NCBI RefSeq assembly: GCF_030068475.1
Contig: NZ_JAQOSP010000116.1
Coordinates: 1 to 64,000 of the forward strand
Direction: 5' to 3'
From: Roseofilum acuticapitatum BLCC-M154
GTDB lineage: Bacteria; Cyanobacteriota; Cyanobacteriia; Cyanobacteriales; Desertifilaceae
Length of the DNA stretch: 64,000 bases
Shown here one piece after another: positions 54,970 through 61,912 of the stretch (its first letter is position 1; each line of letters starts with the position of its first letter). The position numbers were made by a program, and so were the translations under genes. The notes under the pieces are model-generated. The model saw only the letters and a program-made list of their open reading frames with translations. It was not told the DNA's origin and did no database searches.

Positions 54970-56256
54970 ATGATTTTATCTGAAACTGCATCCGATCCTA
55001 TTGATATCTTGATTGTTGATGATACACCGGTCAATCTTCGTCTACTCTCGGATATGCTAGAACAGCGCGATTACAATGTCCGCAAAGCTCTGAATGGTAA
55101 AATGGCATTGCTGGCAACTGAAAATAAAATCCCTAATTTGATTTTGTTGGATATTAACATGCCGGAAATGAATGGGTATCAGGTTTGCGAACAGTTAAAA
55201 CAATCGGAGAAGACTCAGCAAATTCCTGTAATTTTTATTAGTGCTTTAGATGAACCGACAGATAAAATCAAGGCTTTTCAGGTGGGGGGAGTCGATTATG
55301 TGACTAAACCCTTTGCTGTGGAAGAAGTTTTAGCCCGAATCACTCATCAATTAGAGTTACAAAGACTGACTCGTGATTTGCGCGATCGCAATCAAGAGCT
55401 AGAGGCTACTTTAACTGAATTAAAGATGACTCAAGTGCAATTAATCCAAAAAGAGAAAATGTCGAGTTTGGCAGAATTGGTTGCAGGAGTCGCTCACCAA
55501 ATTAATAATCCAATTAGTTTTATTTATGGTAATTTTGAGCCGGCCAAGGAGTATATTAATGATTTAATTAAAATCATTCATTTTTATGAAGAACACTATC
55601 CAGAATCTTTGCAGAGAGAGGATAATCCTGTAAACGAATTAGATTTTGAGTTCCTGAAATCTGACTTAATGGATTTAATGCAATCGATGTATCATGGAGC
55701 CGATCGCATTCGCTCTATTGTTTTAACTCTGCAAAAGTTTTCCCATCTGGATGAAGCGGATGTCAAGATTTTAGGCATTAATCAAGAACTGGAAAGCACT
55801 CTAACCTTGATTCAATATAGTCTAGACTCTTATAAGAATCATCTATCTGTTCATTGGATTAAAGATTATGGTAATCTCCCTAAAATCACCGGTTGTCCGA
55901 GGGATTTAAATCAGGCTTTTTTAAATATTTTTAATAATGCTATTGAAGCACTAGAAGACTGTCCGGAAATGCTTGAACCTACAATTGGTATTCAAACGAA
56001 GGTTGCAGAAAATAATCGGGTAAAAATTGTAATTAAAAATAATGGTAGGGGTCTCTCAGACCAAGTACGCTCGCAGATTTTTAATCCATTTTTTACAACT
56101 AAAATGGATCGTAAAGCTCAAGGCTTAGGGTTGTCTATTAGCCATCAAATTATTGTGGAGCAACATGGGGGCAGTTTAAGTTGTGAGTGTTTGCCCGGTG
56201 GAGAAACGGCTTTTATTATTGAATTGCCGATTAAGGGAAAAATTAAGGAGCGGTAG
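54970..56256 (+). CDS. Response-regulator/histidine-kinase protein
   Basis: A 428-residue protein. The receiver domain (1-125) has IVDDTPVN, Asp61 in LLDINMPEMNG and Lys in VTKPF. A coiled coil (130-165) leads to a kinase with H-box GVAHQINNPISFIY (His176) and ATPase N-box NIFNNAIEAL and G-box GLGLSISH. The REC-first order fits a kinase controlled by another kinase, and the hybrid kinase 50 bases upstream is the obvious partner. No DNA-binding output is present. Confidence 0.9.
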   Translation: MILSETASDPIDILIVDDTPVNLRLLSDMLEQRDYNVRKALNGKMALLATENKIPNLILLDINMPEMNGYQVCEQLKQSEKTQQIPVIFISALDEPTDKIKAFQVGGVDYVTKPFAVEEVLARITHQLELQRLTRDLRDRNQELEATLTELKMTQVQLIQKEKMSSLAELVAGVAHQINNPISFIYGNFEPAKEYINDLIKIIHFYEEHYPESLQREDNPVNELDFEFLKSDLMDLMQSMYHGADRIRSIVLTLQKFSHLDEADVKILGINQELESTLTLIQYSLDSYKNHLSVHWIKDYGNLPKITGCPRDLNQAFLNIFNNAIEALEDCPEMLEPTIGIQTKVAENNRVKIVIKNNGRGLSDQVRSQIFNPFFTTKMDRKAQGLGLSISHQIIVEQHGGSLSCECLPGGETAFIIELPIKGKIKER

Positions 56257-56261
56257 GTTGG

Positions 56262-56336
56262 AGGAGTGCGGGCATCTTGCCCGCTTCTCTTTTGCCCTTT
56301 TCATGTCCGCTTGCGGAAACCGGACTTGAGATCGGG
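56262..56336. repeat. Palindromic repeat element, copy 4 (partial)
   Basis: GCGGGCATCTTGCCCGC, TTCATGTCCGCTTGCGGAAA and CCGGACTTGAGAT, in the same order as in the copy at the left window edge. It lies between converging genes and could act as a terminator for both. Confidence 0.85.
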
Positions 56337-56388
56337 GATAAGGGAAAACCTGCCCTAACTCAAGACGACTAAAAATGATGAGGGTGGT

Positions 56389-56856
56389 CTACATCTGGGA
56401 TTGTAGATAGTTGGGTAAGCCAATTTTCTCAATTAATCCCAATTGCTTTTCTAACCAATAGGCGTGATCTTCTTCTGTGTCTGCTAGAATGACTTTGAGG
56501 ATTTCACGGGTTTGATAGTCTTGTTCGGTTTCGCAAATGGCGATCGCCTCTTTTAGGTCTCCAACAACCCTATACTCTAAATCTAGGTCGCTTTTAAGCA
56601 TTTCTGGCACAGTGGAGCCGATGCTTAAGCCGTCCTGTTGGGATAAATCGGGGGTGGTTTCTAAAAATAATAACCGCCCAATAATGGCATCTGCATGTTG
56701 GGTTTCTTCTTCCATTTCATGGTTGATTCGCTCGTAGAGCTTGTTTAAGCCCCAATCGGCGTACATGCGAGAGTGGGTGAAATACTGATCCCTCGCTGCG
56801 AGTTCACTTCTGAGTAGTTTTTGCAGTTGGGCAATGACGCGATCGTTCCCTTTCAT
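56389..56856 (-). CDS. bfr: Bacterioferritin subunit with intact ferroxidase site
   Basis: A 155-residue four-helix bundle. Ferroxidase residues are Glu18, Glu51, His54, Glu94, Glu128 and His131 by my count, so iron oxidation should work. The heme-ligand position (Met52 in E. coli) is Thr52, so this subunit cannot bind heme as usual. It pairs with the neighbouring complementary subunit, as described for Synechocystis BfrA/BfrB. Expressed leftward, probably together with its neighbour 59 bases upstream. Confidence 0.93.
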   Translation of the reverse strand: MKGNDRVIAQLQKLLRSELAARDQYFTHSRMYADWGLNKLYERINHEMEEETQHADAIIGRLLFLETTPDLSQQDGLSIGSTVPEMLKSDLDLEYRVVGDLKEAIAICETEQDYQTREILKVILADTEEDHAYWLEKQLGLIEKIGLPNYLQSQM

Positions 56857-56915
56857 CTTTCGATTCTCATTTAATAACTGGTGTAGTTGATAATTGACCT
56901 AGGGATAGCCTATGG

Positions 56916-57380
56916 TTACATCATCGATTGTAAGTAGTTTTCTAATCCTGAATTTTGGATTAGCCATTGTTGGGATTCTAACCAATCAATGGATTCTTCT
57001 GTCTCCTCTAGAATGCCTTCTAGCATATCCCGACTGATATAATCTTGAAGGGATTCGCACAGTTGAATTGCCTGTTGCAGAGTAGTCCGGATCTCTTGAT
57101 ACATCGTCAAGTCGTTTTGCAAGACTTCCGGTACATCTTCGCCAATGAGCAGTTTCCCTAAATCTTGCAGGTTGGGTAAACCTTCTAGGAACAAAACTCG
57201 CTCAATCAGCTTGTCGGCGTGTTTCATTGCTTCAATCGATGCTTTGTATACTTTGTCGTTGAGCTGATGAAGTCCCCAGTTTTTGCAGATTCTGGCATGG
57301 AGAAAAAACTGGTTAATGGCTGTCAATTGAAGTTTGAGGGCAGCATTTAATTGGGCTTTGACATTGGGATCACCCTGCAT
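56916..57380 (-). CDS. bfr: Bacterioferritin subunit with heme Met but no ferroxidase site
   Basis: A 154-residue paralogue of the downstream bacterioferritin. Met52 (heme ligand) is kept in IEAMKHAD, but ferroxidase positions are changed: Gln18, Ala51, Tyr94, and Ser at the His130 position. It should bind heme at subunit interfaces and not oxidise iron. A mixed shell with the next gene product is likely. The Bfd gene lies divergently, so iron storage and release are encoded together. Confidence 0.92.
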   Translation of the reverse strand: MQGDPNVKAQLNAALKLQLTAINQFFLHARICKNWGLHQLNDKVYKASIEAMKHADKLIERVLFLEGLPNLQDLGKLLIGEDVPEVLQNDLTMYQEIRTTLQQAIQLCESLQDYISRDMLEGILEETEESIDWLESQQWLIQNSGLENYLQSMM

Positions 57381-57511
57381 TCGTGTACTCCTAACTGATT
57401 GATTAGACGGCTTTTAGAGTTTTGGTTTAGAACGGCTCTGGATTTCAAGCGGTCTTTGCCGATCCTACTTGACTTCCTGGGGGCTGTCAATGCATAATGG
57501 ACTGGTTACTT

Positions 57512-57530
57512 GAGAATTCTTTTCATTAAT
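57512..57530 (+). promoter_or_regulatory. Possible Fur box between bfr and bfd
   Basis: GAGAATTCTTTTCATTAAT matches 12 of 19 positions of the Fur consensus GATAATGATAATCATTATC. It lies 53 bases before bfd and 132 bases upstream of bfr. The match is only moderate. Confidence 0.3.
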
Positions 57531-57583
57531 ATGGGATTAGGTGAAGAGAAGGTTTTTAAATCTAGTGGAGGCAGTGAACTGGG

Positions 57584-57826
57584 ATGTACATTTGTATCTG
57601 TCATGCTGTTACAGACCGCGATATTCGCAAGGCGGTGGCTCAGGGAGCGTGTTCTGTGGATATGGTGTGCGATCGCCTGAAAGTCTCTAGTAGTTGTGGT
57701 CGCTGTTGGGAACATGCCCACCAAGTGGTGGAGGAAGCGATAGTTGAGCATCAAGCGCCGGTGGATATTCATGCGATCGCCCAGAAAACTCAAGAACGTT
57801 ATGGCGATCGCCGTAAAGCTTCTTAA
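57584..57826 (+). CDS. bfd: Bacterioferritin-associated ferredoxin (Bfd)
   Basis: An 80-residue 2Fe-2S protein. MYICICHAVTDRDIRKAV (CxC) and SSCGRCWEHAHQVVEE (CxxC) hold the four cluster cysteines in the CxC...CxxC pattern of Bfd. It reduces the ferritin core through the heme so that iron can be mobilised. It lies divergent to the bacterioferritin pair. Confidence 0.92.
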   Translation: MYICICHAVTDRDIRKAVAQGACSVDMVCDRLKVSSSCGRCWEHAHQVVEEAIVEHQAPVDIHAIAQKTQERYGDRRKAS

Positions 57827-57883
57827 CAATAACTTAAAGTTTGTTGCATTAAACTCTTAATAAGAGAAGTCCCTTAAATCCGC

Positions 57884-58720
57884 CTATTGAGTAAGAGTGA
57901 CTAGCCAGGGTTGGAACAGCTCCACCCATTGGGAGCGACTAACGATCAGGGTGGGATAGGGACAATGATGATAATCTGCACCCACGATCAGGGGAAAGGG
58001 TGCGGAATCGGTGAGAGGAACCCAGACTGCACCGGCAGCATGGGCGATCGCCCAAACTGCGGCAATATCCCAGATTTTTGGGGTCGCTTCTACCCCACCG
58101 ATAGCAATTCCAGCCGCAACGGTGAGCATATTGTAGGTTGCAACCCCCAACATACGAATTTTACAGGGAAAAGGGCCGCGATCGCTCTGCAATACAGAAA
58201 TACTACGAGCGCAAAGATTAAAGAAATGATTTCCACTGGGGCGATCGGATGTGGGGGTAATCCCTCGATCTTGCAAAAAAGCCCCCACTGGATGGCCGTT
58301 GAGTTCTGGGGGAGCATTCCAAAACCCATAAAAGGACTGACGAGTGGGGGGAAAATGGACATAGCCAAAGACAGGAGTCCCTTGATAGAGCAGGGCCATG
58401 GAAATCCCCCACAGAGGAACCCCACGAGTAAAATTAGTGGTTCCGTCAATGGGATCGACGATCCAACAGAAGGGAGTATCGGGAAACTGTTTGGCCGCTT
58501 CCTCCGTTAAGACTCCATGATCGGGGAACTGGGCTAAAATCCGATTTTGCAGTTGGCGATCGGCCCATCGATCGGACTGAGTTACCAAGGAACCATCCGC
58601 CTTTTCCTCTCCCTGCACCCGGCCAAACTGCTTCAGGAGTTCTTCCCCGACTTCTTGGGTACTCACTCGCGCAAACTCCAACACTTGTTTCCACAGGGGA
58701 TCATTGCTCAATTCCATCAT
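57884..58720 (-). CDS. Inositol-monophosphatase-family phosphatase
   Basis: A 278-residue Mg-dependent phosphatase. The metal site WIVDPIDGTTNFTRG (near 86-100) and LTEEA (Glu of motif A) are present, and KIWDIAAVWAIAHAAGA is the C-terminal WDxAA motif. Substrate may be inositol-1-P, histidinol-P or a related sugar phosphate. It starts 27 bases after the end of the injection-system operon, so it may be read through from it but is not an obvious part of it. Confidence 0.9.
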   Translation of the reverse strand: MMELSNDPLWKQVLEFARVSTQEVGEELLKQFGRVQGEEKADGSLVTQSDRWADRQLQNRILAQFPDHGVLTEEAAKQFPDTPFCWIVDPIDGTTNFTRGVPLWGISMALLYQGTPVFGYVHFPPTRQSFYGFWNAPPELNGHPVGAFLQDRGITPTSDRPSGNHFFNLCARSISVLQSDRGPFPCKIRMLGVATYNMLTVAAGIAIGGVEATPKIWDIAAVWAIAHAAGAVWVPLTDSAPFPLIVGADYHHCPYPTLIVSRSQWVELFQPWLVTLTQ

Positions 58721-58747
58721 GCTTTAGCCCAAATCAATACCATCAGA

Positions 58748-58903
58748 CTACTCAGGATTTAACATCCCCGCAATTTCTACCACCCATTGCTGACGCTCTT
58801 GATGATCGAGGGCGAGAATTTCGGCCCTAGACCAGTGAAAATGAAAAGCGATAAAGGCTACCTCCCGATACAACTGGGGTAGGGGGTAGCCAGTTACTCC
58901 CCC
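58748..58903 (-). CDS. DUF6760-like small tail protein, probably made by -1 frameshift
   Basis: A 51-residue frame reading GGVTGYPLPQLYREVAFIAF, then HFHWSRAEILALDHQERQQW. I recall this GYP..LY.EVA.IA..FHW pattern from small proteins (DUF6760) in contractile injection clusters. It has no ATG, GTG or TTG in the open stretch from the upstream TAA (58931) to GTA ACT; the frame simply continues from the preceding gene in the -1 frame. A GGGGGAG run at the junction suggests slippage, as in phage tail chaperone G/GT pairs. A rare start codon is the other possibility. Confidence 0.65.
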   Translation of the reverse strand, partial: GGVTGYPLPQLYREVAFIAFHFHWSRAEILALDHQERQQWVVEIAGMLNPE

Positions 58904-59223
58904 GATAGAATTAATTCTGCCTCCGTAGGGTTAATGCTGTTGTAGACATCGAGCAGGTAATCTAAATCGATGAGAAAGAGGTTTTCTAAGGCTTCTGGAG
59001 TGAGGGAGGGGAGTGTACCGAGTTGCACAATGGTGCGCGAGAGCATGACGAGAGGGCGATAATCGGGGTAGTCGGAGAGAGTCGGGTGGCGATCGCCCAT
59101 TATCTCATCTTGTCCTGTCGCTAGACGTATAATCCCTTCTCGATGCACCGTTCCTTCCTCATCCACCAACCCTTTCGGTAAGACAAAGCTAAACCCGATT
59201 AAATCATCCCTTTCTTCAGTCAT
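58894..59223 (-). CDS. Contractile-injection tail assembly chaperone-like protein A
   Basis: A 109-residue protein. FSFVLPKGLVDEEGTVHREG, then IIRLATGQDEI and LSRTIVQLGTL; the same pattern occurs in its paralogue 130 bases upstream (FDFTLPKGYLDSEGNLHRQG). Such proteins sit after the tube genes in cyanobacterial injection clusters, where phages have a tail-assembly chaperone. The ATG is formed by the end of a palindromic repeat (TTGATATG), with no clear ribosome-binding site of its own. Its 3' end carries the GGGGGAG run where the -1 frame continues. Confidence 0.72.
   Translation of the reverse strand: MTEERDDLIGFSFVLPKGLVDEEGTVHREGIIRLATGQDEIMGDRHPTLSDYPDYRPLVMLSRTIVQLGTLPSLTPEALENLFLIDLDYLLDVYNSINPTEAELILSGE
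58897..58903 (-). promoter_or_regulatory. Candidate -1 frameshift site GGGGGAG
   Basis: Read leftward, the zero frame is TCG GGG GAG TAA. The run of five G lets a Gly tRNA slip back one base to GGG, giving GGG GGA GTA ACT and entering the DUF6760-like frame. Position right before the stop and the similarity to GGGAAAG of lambda support it. Confidence 0.45.
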
Positions 59224-59372
59224 ATCAAGTCCGATTGTTCATGTCCGCGAAGTGGAAATACCATGATTAAAAATTTAGGGAGCGAGACGCTCCCACTCCA
59301 GTAATATCAAGGGATTAGAGGAGTGCGGGCATCTTGCCCGCTTCTTAACAAATTAACCGGACTTGATATCAT
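59224..59372. repeat. Palindromic repeat element, copy 5, between two operon genes
   Basis: A full copy: ATATCAAGTCCGATTG, CCGCGAAGTGG, GGGAGCGAGACGCTCCC, GCGGGCATCTTGCCCGC, CCGGACTTGATATC. Its left edge supplies the start codon of the next gene downstream; its right edge supplies the last residues and stop of the gene before. Confidence 0.9.
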
Positions 59373-59670
59373 TCTCTACCGGTTCCAACTCATTAATTTG
59401 ACGATAAAAATCCTGAAGATAACTTAAATCTACAGCAAACATATTTTCCACCACAGCCGGAGAAATTTCCTGTAGTGTTCCCAATTGAATAATCACCCGC
59501 GCCAAAATAATCACCGTCGCATAAGCCGGATTATCCATCACCCTCGGATCGCGCATGGGGATAATCTCATCCATCGCACGAGATAAGCGCATCTTTCCCT
59601 GACGGTGCAGATTTCCCTCGGAGTCTAAATAGCCTTTCGGCAACGTAAAATCAAACTCAGTTTGCAGCAT
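59353..59670 (-). CDS. Contractile-injection tail assembly chaperone-like protein B
   Basis: A 105-residue paralogue of the next gene: FDFTLPKGYLDSEGNLHRQG, DEIIPMRDPRVMDN, ILARVIIQLGTLQEISPAVV. The last residues (DIKSG) and the TAA are encoded by the repeat at 59224-59372, so its original C-terminus was probably cut or replaced. The role is inferred from position and paralogy. Confidence 0.72.
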   Translation of the reverse strand: MLQTEFDFTLPKGYLDSEGNLHRQGKMRLSRAMDEIIPMRDPRVMDNPAYATVIILARVIIQLGTLQEISPAVVENMFAVDLSYLQDFYRQINELEPVENDIKSG

Positions 59671-59756
59671 AGAGTAGTTTCAATTGATCGGTTAACTCGA
59701 CGGAGCTTTGTGCTGTGATAGGGGGATAGGGAGATAGGGGAGCAGATAACAGATTT

Positions 59757-59791
59757 AATTTTTAATTTTTAATTTTTAATTTTTAATTTTT
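59757..59791. repeat. Tandem AATTTTT units
   Basis: Five exact 7-base AATTTTT units and part of a sixth, just after the tube gene 3 stop. Polymerase slippage could change the copy number. Read leftward it is A-rich, so it is not a terminator for that gene. Confidence 0.85.
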
Positions 59792-59798
59792 AATTCCC

Positions 59799-60317
59799 CT
59801 ACGGGGGCGAAATCCGCTTAAACACCTCACAAGCCATTTCCAACTCTTCGCAAGCGAGTTCTGAACTCGAAGCCGTGTTATCCGTGACACTATAGCTAAT
59901 CGGCCAAGCATTCTCAAACTGAAACAGAGCGCCAATATCACCATTCTGACGATAAATGGCGATCGACCCACTGCGGCGCTGCCTAGACCAATTCCCTTGC
60001 TGTACTGCATTCAACCAGTTCCAAAGAGTTTCTGAGCTACTTAATCCGCGTCTAAGGCTAATATTATCTACCGTTTTTTTAGCACCAGGCAGTTTAGAGG
60101 TATACAATCTGCCTCGCTTGGCTTTACCCCAAGGTTCCGGAAAAATTTCCGTAAATTCCACTACTTCTTGAGCAACCTTAAAGCCTTTGCACTCCATAAA
60201 TAGTCCATCAACCCCATCCTTTGACTCATCTAAATGCAATTCCACGTAAAACCGGCAAGCCGTCAGAATTTCAGGGTACTTCAGTCTATTCTTAAAAGCA
60301 TCTTTACTTTGTGCCAT
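59799..60317 (-). CDS. Contractile-injection tube protein 3 (gp19-like)
   Basis: A 172-residue phage T4 gp19/Hcp-fold tube protein. RFYVELHLDESKDGVDGLFM and ECKGFKVAQEVVEFTEIFPE match the opening strands; NISLRRGLSSSETLWNWLNA is the hallmark middle; SGSIAIYRQNGDIGALFQFE the last sheet. One of three paralogues in the cluster; such systems often use one for the main tube and others near the baseplate or cap. It follows a strong hairpin in the gap. Confidence 0.88.
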   Translation of the reverse strand: MAQSKDAFKNRLKYPEILTACRFYVELHLDESKDGVDGLFMECKGFKVAQEVVEFTEIFPEPWGKAKRGRLYTSKLPGAKKTVDNISLRRGLSSSETLWNWLNAVQQGNWSRQRRSGSIAIYRQNGDIGALFQFENAWPISYSVTDNTASSSELACEELEMACEVFKRISPP

Positions 60318-60362
60318 TTCTGTTTAAGCTTACAATCCATAAGATACTGGAAATCAAACCGA

Positions 60363-60392
60363 TAAGACAAGGGATTAAAATCCCTTGTCTTA
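60363..60392. terminator. 13-bp hairpin between tube genes 3 and 2
   Basis: TAAGACAAGGGAT pairs perfectly with ATCCCTTGTCTTA around a four-base loop. Read leftward it is not followed by a T-run, so it may be an attenuator or an mRNA end-stabiliser that sets the ratio of the tube proteins rather than a full stop. Confidence 0.55.
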
Positions 60393-60411
60393 ATTTAATT
60401 GTCTTCTGGAA

Positions 60412-60912
60412 TTATACGGTTGGCACTGGTGCAATCTGTGTTCCTTCCGTCGGGACTTTTCTAATCCCAGTATGGCTAATTTCTATCGTTTCCTTAAATA
60501 AATCACTGCTGTCAGCGCCAGCTTGAGTTGTCGTATATTTAGCCGGAATAGCATTCAGAATATTATACCTTGCGCCTTCCTTCCCATCCTGCTTATACAT
60601 AATCAAAGAAGCATCGCCAGCTTCTTGTACAGCAGTAGTTGTACCCCCAGTCATGGATGAGGGATGGGAGCTGGTATACCAGTTAATGAGCGCATCATTT
60701 TCTACGGTTGTCACAAACTCTAAGGTCATATTCTCATAGCTTACATGAGAAGGGGTAATCTGGGTTCCAGCAGACACATCCTTGCCGGCATAAATGGCTT
60801 GTCCTTCGGCTGCGGGTTCAATGCTCATGGAAATACCACTCACTTTTTGTAATTGTAGGGTGGTAATGCCTTTCAATTCAAAATAAAACCGGGCTTGGGT
60901 TAAATATTCCAT
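60412..60912 (-). CDS. Contractile-injection tube protein 2 (gp19-like)
   Basis: A 166-residue tube-family protein. YLTQARFYFELKGITTLQLQ, QKVSGISMSIEPAAEGQ, and LIMYKQDGKEGARYNILNAI fit the gp19 fold. It differs markedly from paralogues 1 and 3. It has a Thr/Gly/Ala-rich insert (TTTAVQEAGDASLIMYK). Transcribed leftward from the sheath side. Confidence 0.85.
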   Translation of the reverse strand: MEYLTQARFYFELKGITTLQLQKVSGISMSIEPAAEGQAIYAGKDVSAGTQITPSHVSYENMTLEFVTTVENDALINWYTSSHPSSMTGGTTTAVQEAGDASLIMYKQDGKEGARYNILNAIPAKYTTTQAGADSSDLFKETIEISHTGIRKVPTEGTQIAPVPTV

Positions 60913-61232
60913 AGTTGAATATCCTCTTTAGATAGTTAGGAGAAACGGAAAAAGGTACAGAGGTTAAGTTTCTAGTGCCCTGATGCAGCTCATTGGGTAC
61001 TTTAGATGTTGGGTAATGCGAGCATCTTGCTCGCTAGAGGAAGGCAGCGAGCAAGATGCTCGCACTATATAGCAGTTTTTGCTGTTATGAGGTACATTAA
61101 TGACTGTTTTGAACGATCGCTAAAATAGCTCAAAGCGCTACCCAGTCTGCTGTTTGTTCCCCCCATTCCCCCATCCCCCCATCACAGCGCGAAGCGCTGT
61201 ATCTATTGCATCATTTTAGATGAAACCATCCA
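60913..61232. repeat. Repeat-rich gap between tube genes 2 and 1
   Basis: 320 bases without a gene. GCGAGCATCTTGCTCGC (about 61018) and GCGAGCAAGATGCTCGC (about 61052) are two inverted modules; then a CCCCCATCCCCCCATC tract and CAGCGCGAAGCGCTG near 61185. The last also occurs near 30405 as CAGCGCTTCGCGCTG. Confidence 0.8.
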
Positions 61233-61736
61233 CTAAGCTGCGTTTGACATGGCGACAACTTTAGTGATTTTCTCAGCGACAAACTCATAGGTTTCCATGA
61301 CCAATTCCCCAGAAGTTGCATCGACATCAGAAACTGAATACTTTTTAATCCAAGCTCGGTCTAGATTCCATCGTAGAACTTCCTTATTACTAGGATCGTA
61401 GACAACCAGCGAACCGGATTTACGACTATTGGCCCAATTGCCACCCCCCTCTTCTTCTTTAGGCATCACATCGATAAACCAGTCAAATAGCCGTCGAGCT
61501 GCGCCTTGGGTATCATCATTGACGTAAACTTCAATGGTCATGGAGGGGTTGGTTTCATAACCGGCGACCGTGGTATGTCTGGCTCCACCATGTCTACCAC
61601 TGTGAATGGGTTTATCGCCACCGGTTACTTTACCTTCATAGGTTAGAGCTGCCATACTTTTGACTTCTAATTCTTCTAAGCCTTCAAAGTTTAGATAAAA
61701 TCGGTTGGCTGTAGTTGTATAAACTGGAGGTGCCAT
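61233..61736 (-). CDS. Contractile-injection tube protein 1 (gp19-like)
   Basis: A 167-residue tube-family protein. RFYLNFEGLEELEVKSMAAL, then VTGGDKPIHSGRHGGARHTT and ARRLFDWFIDVMP follow the gp19 pattern, with SGSLVVYDPSNKEVLRWNLD the last sheet. It lies next to the sheath gene, the usual place of the main inner tube. It starts with an ATG 176 bases after the sheath stop. Confidence 0.88.
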   Translation of the reverse strand: MAPPVYTTTANRFYLNFEGLEELEVKSMAALTYEGKVTGGDKPIHSGRHGGARHTTVAGYETNPSMTIEVYVNDDTQGAARRLFDWFIDVMPKEEEGGGNWANSRKSGSLVVYDPSNKEVLRWNLDRAWIKKYSVSDVDATSGELVMETYEFVAEKITKVVAMSNAA

Positions 61737-61749
61737 GGTGTGAGTTTCC

Positions 61750-61912
61750 TTTTACTGATGGGTAATGGGTAATAAGTAATGGGTAATAGGTAATGGGTAA
61801 GAATTTACAGCAGTTTTTGCGCTTTATGTGGGACATTGCCGATCCCCCTAAATCCCCCTTTTCAAGGGGGACTTCTAATGCCCCCCTTTTTTAAGGGGGG
61901 GGTTGGGGAGGA
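61750..61912. repeat. GGGTAAT short repeats and a CCCCCTTTT inverted element
   Basis: First GGGTAATGGGTAATAAGTAA-type units, then CCCCCTAAATCCCCCTTTTCAAGGGGG (GATCCCCCTAAA..) and a second AAGGGGGGG arm. This is a common cyanobacterial inverted element, also split by another repeat near 30440. No gene. Confidence 0.75.

Noticed and set aside
57506-57829. 107-codon frame opposite bfd
   Set aside because: It is the antisense shadow of the bfd gene, whose cluster cysteines are clear on the other strand.
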